In this document: one piece after another, positions 55,479 through 64,000 of the stretch | Position numbering within the stretch: position 1 is the first letter of the stretch | Layout: each line of letters opens with the position of its first letter | Source: Macrosoma leucophasiata | Taxonomy: Eukaryota; Arthropoda; Insecta; Lepidoptera; Hedylidae | NCBI GenBank assembly: GCA_036365455.1 | Contig: JAWQUS010000032.1 | Coordinates: forward strand, 16,066,001 to 16,130,000 | Length of the DNA: 64,000 bases | Direction: 5' to 3' | Made by a program: the position numbers and the translations under genes | Notes under the pieces: model-generated | Told to the model about the DNA's origin: nothing | The model's database searches: none | The model's input: the letters and a program-made list of their open reading frames with translations, nothing else

Positions 55479-58409
55479 TCATACATTAAGTGACCTTAAA
55501 AGAAAATCTTTAGTTCTCCGCTTGAAGATAAACTTGCTGGCAGATTGTCGAATGTCAAGGGGTAGCATGTTCCAGAGTTTAATAGCAGAAATAGCGAAGG
55601 AGTCAGACATAAAACCAGTGCGGTGAGAAGATATTTCAAGGATCAGATTTTCTGATGAACGAAGGTAGTGATCATGAGAGTTGCCCAAATAATTAAACTT
55701 GTTTTTAAGATAACACGGATAACAAGGATCGTTAATGATGGAGAAAAGTAAACAGAGAATCCTTAAGTGTCTTCTCTGATGGATGGGGAGCCAGTTGAGC
55801 TTGGAACGATAAGAAGAGATGTGATCAAATTTACGAAGGCCATAAATAAAACGAATACAATTATTCAGTAAACGATCCAGTTTGTTCAGAAGTTGTTGGG
55901 ACATGTCTGAGCAACAAACATCTGCATAATCAATGATAGGGACGACAAGAGATTGCACAAGAACAGTTTTGGTACGAGAGGGTAAAAAGTTTTTGAGTCT
56001 ATAGAGGGAACGCAGCGAGGCAATAGTATTTTGAGTGATGGAAGTGACTTGTTTCTTCCAACTAAGACAGGAATCTACAAATAATCCTAAATTTTTGACA
56101 TAATCCGAGAAAGGAATTACAGTGCTTTCGTATAATAATGGCGTTAGATTATTGAAATCCAATTTGTTAATAAAATAACTGCTACCAATAACAATAGCTT
56201 GGCACTTGCTTATGTTTACTGGTATGCCAAACTCACGAGACCATTCGGAAATTGCATACAAATCGTTATTAACTACATCGATGGCCTGGTTTACATTAGA
56301 AAAGTCAGCTTGAGCATAGATCTGCAAATCATCTGCATACAGATGGTAAGAGCCATGAAGATGTGTAGTTAGAGCATTAATGAATATAGCAAAAAGAAGA
56401 GGAGAGAGAATTCCGCCTTGTGGAACACCAGTGGCAAGACTGTACCAACCAGATAGTTCCTGGCTGTTGCGTACCGCCTGCTGACGTCCACGAAGATAAG
56501 ACGAGAACCATTCCAGCACCAGGGATGAAGTTCCTATGCGTGATAGGATTGCAAGTAGTAAGTCATGATCAACCGTATTAAAAGCATTCGAGAAATCAAC
56601 TAGTACTAGTATGGTGAGTTGACCATGCTCCATACCAGATCTAATATCATCAATAACCTTGAGGAGGGCAGTGGATGTGCTGTGGCCAGGGCGAAAACCA
56701 GATTGGAACTCAGACATAAAATTATTTTGGAAAACAAATAGAGATAATTGCTTATGAACTATGGCTTCTATAGTTTTTGAAAGAAACGGGAGAATTGAAA
56801 TCGGTCGAAAATGACTAACCAGATTAGGATTAGAAATTTTCGGTAGAGGGATAATAAATGCTTTGCGCCAAACTAAAGGAAATTCACCAGTCTCAAGGGA
56901 AAAGTTAATAATATGTGTAAGAACTGGTAAAATATAATCAATAATGTGAAATACCATAGTTCTACTGACTCCATCACAACCCACTGCCTTAGATTTAATT
57001 GAACAAATGAATTTGTGAACCTCATCACTGGTGACTGGAGCGAAGCTGAATTTATCACTTGTAAGGTATGGCAAGGAAGTTAAATACCGAAGAGTTTCAG
57101 ATTTAGTGATGAAATCTAACTGTGTAGTTCTAGAAAATTGTAGATTAAGGTCATTGAGTGAAAAATTAAGCGTAGATAGATTGAGATGAGGCCGAGAATA
57201 GCCAAGTGATTTGATAAACTTCCATACGTCTGCCGGAGAAGAGTGTAAGACATTTTCAAAGATATAACGGCGCTTTGCAGCCCTTACCATCTGGTTGCAG
57301 CGATTCCTAGCATGTTTATAGCTACACCAATTTACATCGCTACGATCCCTTCTATAGACACGAAACGCCTTGTCACGGCGCCGCATTGCCATACGGACAC
57401 CACTGGTTATCCAAGGCGCTGGCGGGCGTTTAACCCGGCGTGCTTTAAGAGGTGCATGAGAATCAAATAGAGATAATAAATATTCATTCAATAAAGTTAC
57501 TTTTTCATTAACAGAAGGTGCCAACTCAATCTTAGACCAATCAATTCTAATGGCATCTAATTTAAGTTTTTCAAAATCCATATCTGCGAAATTTCTAGAA
57601 TATGTAATAGTTGGACGTGGTTTAGGAGTTCGAATTTTATAAGTTATGTAAATTAAATCGTGTCTAGATAGGCCCGGAGCAGCAAATTGTCCGTGATTTA
57701 AAGTTAAAGCATCGGAAGTGGTACAAATTAGGTCGAGCCAGGAGTCATCAAAGTTTAAATTCTGATGCGTGGGATTGAGTCGAAGCAATGATAGATTTGA
57801 TGACTCGAGGATCGAGACCAGGTTACGCGACCTAGTATTATCTCTTGACATGTCAGTGTTAAAGTCGCCCATCACGATGAGATGCTTGTTCTCAGAAGAA
57901 AGTGTTTCTAGAACGGGTTCCAAAGTGGAAAAATAATCAATAGACGGCGGGCAGTAGACAACCCCTAGAACTGCTTTCACCCCTTTGACTAAAATTTCAA
58001 TAAACAGAAATTCAGGACTTCCACTATATAACGATGGTGAAGAAGTAAGGATTTTATGGGGTATGTTGCTCCGAAGGTAAATTGCAACACCCCCGGCTCT
58101 TTTTCCCGTGCGATCGTTGCGAATGAGAGTGAAATCTGGGAGACTGAAAGAGGTGGATGGAAGTTCGGGCTTGAGCCAACTCTCTGAAACAAGAATAGCA
58201 TGAGTAGGATTGTTTGAGAAAATATTCAGGAGTTCAGAGTAATGTTGCGGAATGCTTTGCGCATTTATATGACAGACATGTAAATTGTTTGGGAACCTCT
58301 GCATCTCCGCATTTAGTTTGTCACTAAGTGAAAAAGTATCATCAAGCGAAGAAAAAGAAATAGATGAGCCATCGTTGGCCGAGTAAAAGCTATCGTCATC
58401 ATCAGACAT
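55479..58409 (-). CDS. LINE ORF2 protein: AP endonuclease plus reverse transcriptase
   Basis: 976 residues, uninterrupted. An acidic Ser-rich leader (1-40) precedes an APE-type endonuclease with its catalytic set in place: N49 (CHINAQSI), E76 (VSESWL), D182/N184 (MGDFNTD), D226 (SWLDLI) and H250 (LSRHDLI). A basic linker (~330-400) follows, then reverse transcriptase with D605 (LVDFSNAF), the GVPQGGILSPLLF block and the YADD box at 691-694. The C terminus has the thumb/tail typical of CR1/L2-like elements, with the closing block FAISAIKLWNMLPLDIRQSA. The enzyme nicks target DNA and primes reverse transcription from the nick. All key residues are present, so it could be active. Confidence 0.93.
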   Translation of the reverse strand: MSDDDDSFYSANDGSSISFSSLDDTFSLSDKLNAEMQRFPNNLHVCHINAQSIPQHYSELLNIFSNNPTHAILVSESWLKPELPSTSFSLPDFTLIRNDRTGKRAGGVAIYLRSNIPHKILTSSPSLYSGSPEFLFIEILVKGVKAVLGVVYCPPSIDYFSTLEPVLETLSSENKHLIVMGDFNTDMSRDNTRSRNLVSILESSNLSLLRLNPTHQNLNFDDSWLDLICTTSDALTLNHGQFAAPGLSRHDLIYITYKIRTPKPRPTITYSRNFADMDFEKLKLDAIRIDWSKIELAPSVNEKVTLLNEYLLSLFDSHAPLKARRVKRPPAPWITSGVRMAMRRRDKAFRVYRRDRSDVNWCSYKHARNRCNQMVRAAKRRYIFENVLHSSPADVWKFIKSLGYSRPHLNLSTLNFSLNDLNLQFSRTTQLDFITKSETLRYLTSLPYLTSDKFSFAPVTSDEVHKFICSIKSKAVGCDGVSRTMVFHIIDYILPVLTHIINFSLETGEFPLVWRKAFIIPLPKISNPNLVSHFRPISILPFLSKTIEAIVHKQLSLFVFQNNFMSEFQSGFRPGHSTSTALLKVIDDIRSGMEHGQLTILVLVDFSNAFNTVDHDLLLAILSRIGTSSLVLEWFSSYLRGRQQAVRNSQELSGWYSLATGVPQGGILSPLLFAIFINALTTHLHGSYHLYADDLQIYAQADFSNVNQAIDVVNNDLYAISEWSREFGIPVNISKCQAIVIGSSYFINKLDFNNLTPLLYESTVIPFSDYVKNLGLFVDSCLSWKKQVTSITQNTIASLRSLYRLKNFLPSRTKTVLVQSLVVPIIDYADVCCSDMSQQLLNKLDRLLNNCIRFIYGLRKFDHISSYRSKLNWLPIHQRRHLRILCLLFSIINDPCYPCYLKNKFNYLGNSHDHYLRSSENLILEISSHRTGFMSDSFAISAIKLWNMLPLDIRQSASKFIFKRRTKDFLLRSLNV

Positions 58410-58721
58410 AATAATATAAGAATAACAAATACTATATAATATATATATGGAATATAATATAATCTAAAAAATATATATATATATATACTTATATCGTTTC
58501 CTTATTTAAAAAAAAAATAAGTTTCCTTAACCTGCCGGTCAACTGTGAATTAATGATAAAAAATTAAAAAGTATTGGCTTACAGTAATGTGCATGAAAAT
58601 TTACAATAACAATAAAATATTAAAATCACAAAATTCGTAAAATTAAATTTTAACATTTCACATAGCCTAAAGTACTGCGTAAATTTAAACATATTCAGCA
58701 AAAAAAAAAAATAACAACATT

Positions 58722-58973
58722 GGGTGTGTTCCGAAATATTCACGGGCACTGTAAAATATGACGTCCATTCAGTACACTCCGAAACCGTACCCAATTAATT
58801 AAAATCAGCTATAGTGATTAGTGCTTAAAACACGTCAAATTAAGTCTAATGTGGCGTCTCAAACTACCTATACGAAACATGTCATTAAAATATTGATAGT
58901 CTATATTATATCGCAACGAAATTCTCTTAATACAACACCGACTAATGTGTATAGATTATATCGGAACACACCC
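58722..58973. mobile_element. Candidate MITE in the gap between LINE ORF1 and ORF2
   Basis: A 252-bp segment is bounded by inverted copies of GGGTGTGTTCCG (58722-58733 and 58962-58973), with a further partly matching ATA-rich extension on each side. It has no coding content. Its presence would explain part of the unusually long inter-ORF gap. A target duplication is not clear, so the call rests on the terminal inverted repeat alone. Confidence 0.4.
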
Positions 58974-59242
58974 ATCGACATACTGACATATTTGACACAT
59001 GACAATCTGACATATTTAGACAATTTTAACAAAACAATCGTAATCACAACAAAACTAAGTATACAATTGACGGTAACAGTAAATTAGGTAACATTTAACT
59101 ACCGAGAGATTTTGAAATAAAAATTAATTGTGTACCCGTCACAAACATGAAAACAATAGGTAGGCACAGTACTGTAAGCGTAAAAATTACATGCAAAAAT
59201 ATAAAGGAGGAAAAAACAAATGGATCACACACAGCATAACAG

Positions 59243-60010
59243 TTACTTCGCTTTCTGTACTCTTTTAGACCTGGATACAACAGGGACCTCCGAACTCGAC
59301 TGCGAGCCAGCTGACTTAGCGACGACAGTTCCCGCAGTAGCCTCCGGAATCCTTCCATGTTCAGATGCCAGTGCTAAGATTTCCTCGCAGCCAAACACAC
59401 GACGACGTTGACCATCCGGCAATTTGACGTTAATGTTGCCGTCTAGTGTCCAGACATTTGGCAAACCAAAAAGTTTCCGAGCCATAGAGAAGACAGTTTG
59501 TCGGTGACGCGTCAAGTACTCGGACAACACAAAAGAAGTACCTTTAAGTTTTGCTTTCTTCTGCCAAATATTAGCTCTTACAGTTGGGGTAGATAATCTG
59601 AGCAGTAGTGGCCTTGTACGGCCTTCACTAAAACTACCCAGTCGGTGACACACTAATAAAGAGCTGGGATCCAAATCATTGAGTCCAAGCTTTGTATGCA
59701 GAATGGAGATAACTGTAGCAGCGGCATTTTCACCATCATTTTCTGCAACTCCACCCAGCAGAAGAAATTTTCGCCTATGACGCATCTCGATTGCATCCAC
59801 ACTCCGGGTTATTTCTGTCAGCTGTTTCTGAAGACTTGAAAATACAGACCAGACATGCTGTTTAAATTCTTGATAGTCCTTATTCAGTGTGTTAAGATCA
59901 CTACAGCCAGATGCAGACTTCAAGTGGGACTCAAATTGAGTCATCCTCAGGTTCAGAGATTCCATAGCGGTCCGTTGCAGTTCAGCCAAATCAGAGTAAG
60001 AGGCCATCAT
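59243..60010 (-). CDS. LINE ORF1 protein (RNA-binding, coiled coil plus RRM-like domain)
   Basis: 255 residues. Residues ~8-75 look like a coiled coil, the trimerisation segment of ORF1 proteins. An RRM-like segment starts at RRKFLLLGGVAENDGENAAA (~79-145). A basic C-terminal domain of the L1-ORF1 type follows (~146-215; LKGTSFVLSEYLTRHRQTVF and VWTLDGNINVKLPDGQRRRV). ORF1 proteins bind the element's RNA and form the ribonucleoprotein with the ORF2 product. The tail is Ser/Val-rich and ends KRVQKAK. No stops or shifts. The second Met gives an equally good start. Confidence 0.85.
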   Translation of the reverse strand: MMASYSDLAELQRTAMESLNLRMTQFESHLKSASGCSDLNTLNKDYQEFKQHVWSVFSSLQKQLTEITRSVDAIEMRHRRKFLLLGGVAENDGENAAATVISILHTKLGLNDLDPSSLLVCHRLGSFSEGRTRPLLLRLSTPTVRANIWQKKAKLKGTSFVLSEYLTRHRQTVFSMARKLFGLPNVWTLDGNINVKLPDGQRRRVFGCEEILALASEHGRIPEATAGTVVAKSAGSQSSSEVPVVSRSKRVQKAK

Positions 60011-60060
60011 TGAAAACTTCCTAGTGTAGAGTGTTGTTTGGAGTAATTTGTAGTGCTTAC

Positions 60061-60938
60061 TGTGATAGATTTTATGAAGTTAAGGTTGCCGGCAAGTAAG
60101 TGCAATTTATTTAATTTAGGACATATAAAACATTAAAACCACACAGTATATGTGAACACTTAACTTTTTTAACTTAATGCTGCAGAATTTAATATATAAA
60201 AACTGATAATTAATTAATAAATAGCAAATATTTATCTGAGCATATGTGGCTTGTAATTTGCACCTACCCACATTTTTTATACGTTTATTTAACCATAAAA
60301 AATATTAATTTTATTATTTAAACATGTTAAAGTACCAGAAACTAGATATACATTTTATAATTTCAAAAATGCCGCGTAAACGGTGCCGAATGACTCTGAA
60401 CAATGTGACGGCAACTGTTTGCAATCAAAGTGAATCTTTTTATTCCATACGACTTACCAAGTGCAAATTAATTTTGTTGAATTTCGTATAACTTATTTTT
60501 CGTGTAAATAACGTAGAAAATATCCAAAAAAAGAGCCAATAAATCAAAGTATCACTCGTGTTAAATATTTGTTGTACAAACATATGACGTCACGTCCTGT
60601 GATTGATGTTTCGTTCAACATGGAGCACAGATAAAAAAATATTATAATTATTACATTTTATTTTGCAATTTAAAAATATAAATCATTAATAGTTCACGAC
60701 AATATTTCATGAGTCATCGTATTATTTCACAAACATTCATTCCAATCATAGTTTACATTTATTTTCGATAGCTGTCCGATTGCCTATTGTTTAAGATAAA
60801 TAAAAGTTCAAATAACAATTATAAAATGTTGCGGTATCTTGTATTGCTACATTTGACCAACTATATAAATTCTTAATCTATGACACATGCTCATTGATAT
60901 ACAAAAAACCTGTATATCAATGCACATGCTATATAGCC
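60061..60938. other. 5' flank of the intact LINE, no gene seen
   Basis: AT-rich; ends with a small hairpin at 60894-60923 (CATTGATATA ... TATATCAATG) beside the M9 MITE. Confidence 0.4.
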
Positions 60939-61259
60939 TTATTACACGACACGATGTTCAGGGTCCGATAGCAAGGGTCAGGGCAGAGTAATAACATTTA
61001 GTGAGTTGGGGGTCCCTAATTAGGGCGACCGGAGCGGCCCGGTCAGCCTAACGCCCTAACTACACACAGTACAAATATGTGATTGTGCCGTTTTAACGTT
61101 TTTTACGTAGTTTCTATACGATTCATATTTGTACTGTGACTGATCTGTGACTGTGACTGAGTTAGGGCCCTGTCGACCGGATAGTGTAATAAGCGGCAAC
61201 CCGGCGCGAGGCCACGCCCACCCTTTCTGTCGGACCCTTAATACCGTGTCGTGTAATAA
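60939..61259. mobile_element. M9 MITE
   Basis: Ends TTATTACACGACACGATGTT and the inverted counterpart ending ACCGTGTCGTGTAATAA, with GGGTCCGA / TCGGACCC continuing the repeat. Inner inverted GCGACCGG / CCGGTCG and GTACAAATATG / CATATTTGTAC pairs suggest a strong fold. 321 bp. Confidence 0.75.
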
Positions 61260-61340
61260 CGCCAATATTCTGACGCCAAGAAGCTGTATATTGAATTAAA
61301 GTACGTGAATTTTAACATAAAATATTTTTTTTGTAGGTTT

Positions 61341-62060
61341 ACCATTCAGAATCAGAATCAAAATCAGAAACTCATTTATTCATTTAGGGTGACAGGCACC
61401 TCTTATAACACGTCAAAAACAAACAAAATAAATTAAAGTGGACAACAATTGATATACATGTCAAACAAGATAAAAAATATATGTAAAGTCAAGAATATCA
61501 CTAAGATAAAACTAAATGTAATAAACTAATGTAAAAAGTATATCAGTAGAATGTCTCATTTCCCCTTTACAAACTGATAACAATGAGTAAAAAGAAAAGA
61601 AAAAGATTCATTCTTTGTCATTCCAAAGTTCCAAAGGCCAATATGATCTGAGAAAAACTTGCCGGAAAAAACTCAGTCGGCTCTTTTAAAAATATCTCTT
61701 AGGCATATTTTTACAATTTTCCATAATTTAAACAAATTTGCAATTAACAATATAATATCAACATTACACTTTAATTATTACATTAACACCCTTGTGGAGC
61801 TAGATCAGCATTTAGCCAAACATTTTATTTTATAGTAAGCCTTTTTAAGTGCGTTTAATTAATGCTTTGAATTTACTATCGGTGAGTTCAGCAATCCCGG
61901 ATGGGATCTTGTTATAAAATTCTACACTATATTTTAGGAAAGATGTATTAGTTGTATAGGTATTTGTTCGTGTACAGGGTTTGAATTAATGTCGTATTGT
62001 CTTGTCCACTCCGTATTGAAGAGGCCTCCATTAGATAATAAAGTCTGATCAAAATATGAA
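61341..62060 (-). mobile_element. Decayed LINE 3' end with TTCTGA-repeat tail
   Basis: The - strand reads KIPSGIAELTDSKFKALIKR near 61900, a closing block of non-LTR ORF2 proteins, then a 3' UTR ending in a TTCTGATTCTGA-type simple tail (61346-61366). Stops interrupt the frame. 5' truncated near 62060 or a little further. Confidence 0.6.
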
Positions 62061-62291
62061 GTCTATCTATGTCATTGGCTGCGATAAGGTCACAAACGTG
62101 AGGTCAAATATGATACAAGTCTTTCGAAACTCAATAAAACATTAAAAGCCACTACTTCAGTGCTGGTTTGTTGAGAGTTAAGGGTAAACTAGACGAGATG
62201 CGTTTATTTATTCGATTGTTCTTGATATTATAGTGTGAAAAGTCGTAACGCCTAGAAAACGAAACAATAGGGGTAAACGAGGCAGACTGTA

Positions 62292-62424
62292 ACATTACAG
62301 AGCCGTACTGTACCACCTGACCGGAACACGATAGTATTAAACACTACCATTTAGCGGTAAGTAGATTAAATAATGCGGTGGTACATACACCCGCGAGCTC
62401 CGTCACTGGAGCTTAACCACCAGT
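62292..62424 (-). mobile_element. SINE-A, 5' half
   Basis: AACATTACAGAGCCGTAC to GCTTAACCACCAG. Confidence 0.7.
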
Positions 62425-63111
62425 ATTGTACACCTGTGCAAAGCCAGGACTGGCCGCTAGCAAGAAATATGTTAAGTACTTTGAACTTGACACGCTGTAC
62501 TAGCGTTTTAATATTACGAAACGTGGATCATCTGAGTTAACCCTAACAATCTGGTATAATAAGAGACTAATAAAAAATCGATTCGGCCAATAAAAGCCAT
62601 CGACGTTCAACGTGTAGCTCATAAAAGCAATGTTTTCTTTGGCAATTGAATTTCTTGTAGGTAAGAAAATCAGTAGGTAAAGGAAGCATCATTGACATGA
62701 AAATCATATCTTTCTATTCATCATATTTTTAATTAGCTTTCGTAGACACTCGCAATTGAGGAGACGACAAGGTAGTATAAGCCTCATACCAAGTATAATT
62801 ACATATCCTCTGCTCATACTCACGGAAGCCACCCTGTGTGTTTGCTGGTAGAGTCATTCGGGGTAACAGCGCGCGTTGGGTAAGAGATCGCAGTGCTTTG
62901 TAAGAGAAAACAAGGCAGTATGAGATTCATACTTACTGAAGCCACCCTGTGACTTTGGTGGCAGTCATTCGGGGTAACAGCACGTGTTGGGTAAGAGATC
63001 GCAGTGCTAAGATCTCCTCGTTGAAGGAAAGGCAGGGGGGGAACGTACAGTACATGACGACATCAGTGGCAAGTCAGTGGTCATAATGAAACCACAAGTT
63101 ACGTAATTAAT

Positions 63112-63258
63112 GTAAAAACCAGAAAACCAGAGGTCACAACGCAGATGCGTTGCCACCTATGAATTAGTCAACCATTTCGACCACTTGGTTTTTGTGTAGA
63201 TTTTTATCATCACTTACCATCCATTTGAACTGTGTGCTAGTTTGCCGCCGTAAAAATA
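63112..63258. mobile_element. Two old SINE-A pieces, inverted to each other
   Basis: 63112-63160 (- orientation, ACCAGAGGTCACAACGCAG) and 63180-63258 (+ orientation, TTTTTGTGTAGATTTTTATC, GAACTGTGTGCTAGTTTGCC). Confidence 0.45.
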
Positions 63259-63560
63259 AATAAAACACCTATCTAATAACCAACAAATAACATGCATTCA
63301 TAAAGCCATACCTAGTAAATAATTATAAGAAAACAAGTGAGACGAAGCCATAGCTTTCTTCATAATCCCGAGATGCAGATAGTAAACAACAGAACAAAGA
63401 GCCTTGAGTGCAATTGTAAGATTATTGGATAATCACCCACGTGCCACCTCAAATACACGTCTCCTACCAGTAATAGATTAATGGCTACTTACGCTAAATA
63501 TAGACTGTTTACACGGATATGCAGCTTACTGAAATATCTAAGTCTTAACACAACACATCC

Positions 63561-63595
63561 CTTACAGAGTAGGCAGAGAGTGTAAAGCGCCAGAT
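63561..63595 (-). mobile_element. Short fragment of the LINE 3' end seen at 53.1 kb
   Basis: Shares GTAGGCAGAGAGTGTAAAG and the GCGCCAGAT continuation with the 11.1-kb copy. Too short to say more. Confidence 0.4.
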
Positions 63596-63726
63596 GTTAT
63601 TGATTTGGTTTTATTACTGCTCGTCTAAGTATAGTTTATTCAGGTAAGGATAAGTGAGTATTCAATGGAAAAAACCAGCCAAGTACGCCCTGAACTCGAG
63701 ATCTCGTCGTCGACTCCATTATCATG

Positions 63727-63753
63727 GGTAGGTACAATAGGCTATTGTACCTA
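63727..63753. repeat. Small perfect palindrome: 13-nt arms, 1-nt centre
   Basis: GTAGGTACAATAG ... CTATTGTACCTAC. Confidence 0.75.
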
Positions 63754-63778
63754 CTACTTTGTACTACCTATCTGGACG

Positions 63779-64000
63779 TCATGACGCAGGGCGTCGTGAC
63801 GCTAGGCGTCGAGTTGCTGGGCGTCAGGACGCTAGGCGTCGGAACGCTTGGCGTCGTGACGGGGCGTCGGGACGCTGGGCGTCGGGACGCTGGGCGTCGG
63901 GACGCTGTACCTCGGGACGCATGGCGTCGGGGCGCTAGGCGTCGGGGCGTTGGACGTCGGGACGTTGGGCGTCGGGACGCTGGGCGTCGGGGCGCTGGGC
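63779..64000 (+). repeat. GC-rich minisatellite, unit ~15 bp, runs off the window
   Basis: Units of GACGCTGGGCGTCGG with variants, about 14 visible. Strongly GC-rich against its AT-rich flanks. A unit length divisible by three keeps the + strand free of stops from an ATG at 63781 to the window end despite one 2-bp slip. Confidence 0.9.

Larger units (their letters stand above)
55150..60060 (-). mobile_element. Apparently intact non-LTR retrotransposon (LINE) with ORF1 and ORF2
   Basis: Reading on the - strand: a 5' end near 60060 (not sharply defined), ORF1 (60010-59243), an unusual inter-ORF gap of about 830 bp, ORF2 (58409-55479), a 3' UTR, and a TAAA-repeat tail at 55187-55158. The 3' UTR carries a conserved module (GGTTGACTG ... 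GGCATTAAGTCCGCC) that recurs at four other places in the window as 5'-truncated copies. Both ORFs are uninterrupted, so this is a recent insertion. The organisation and microsatellite tail fit the CR1/L2/Rex-like side of LINE diversity; clade assignment needs a phylogeny. Confidence 0.85.

Noticed and set aside
58821..59087. 88-codon + strand ORF opposite the LINE gap
   Set aside because: Partly inside the candidate MITE, AT-rich composition, antisense to the element.

Overview
This is AT-rich, intron-containing animal nuclear DNA that is mostly repeats. The repeat types (A-tailed and tRNA-derived SINEs with CCTCGGTAGCCTAGTGG-like heads, non-LTR retrotransposons with TTTA-type tails, short palindromic MITEs, a mariner and hAT relics) point to a lepidopteran, probably a moth; this is inference from repeat style. 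No virus-derived, bacterial or CRISPR sequence was recognised.

Host genes. (1) The last four coding exons of a RhoGAP protein lie on the + strand (2032-2213, 3744-3882, 6048-6153, 6530-6722). They splice in consistent phase, keep the arginine finger, and are followed by about 2.2 kb of repeat-poor DNA ending in poly(A) signals, probably the 3' UTR. The domain best resembles the ARHGAP12/15/27 group. (2) On the - strand, 22572-20718 carries two coding segments of a serine/charge-rich protein I do not recognise, probably joined across a 91-bp intron. Its 5' end is unresolved.

Region by region. 1-9 kb: RhoGAP 3' half, with introns filled by SINE-A copies, a SINE nested in a SINE, two MITEs and a 5'-truncated LINE. 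9-19 kb: MITEs, SINE-A, tRNA-derived SINE-C and the first members of two DNA-transposon families (M1, M2). 19-20 kb: a defective mariner. 20.7-22.6 kb: the unknown gene. 23-35 kb: MITEs, perfect hairpins, a decayed LINE reverse-transcriptase fragment, M1 and M2 copies, and a rearranged older retroelement whose relative, split by a SINE, lies at 0.96-1.6 kb. 37-41 kb: two hAT-type elements, one with a transposase C-terminal relic and one with a perfect 8-bp target duplication. 42-54 kb: SINEs, LINE fragments, a GC-rich MITE, a 78-bp perfect palindrome and a SINE-derived minisatellite inside a segmental duplication. 55.1-60.1 kb: an apparently intact non-LTR retrotransposon (- strand) with ORF1 and a 976-codon endonuclease/reverse-transcriptase ORF2. 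Four dead 3' ends of the same type lie elsewhere in the window. 60-64 kb: another MITE, a LINE tail, and a 15-bp GC-rich minisatellite running off the end.

The retroelements probably depend on one another: LINEs of the 55-60 kb type can supply reverse transcriptase, while SINE-A, -C, -D and -E and all MITEs are non-autonomous. The most unusual feature is a set of mutually unrelated, perfect or near-perfect palindromes of about 27-78 bp scattered through the window.
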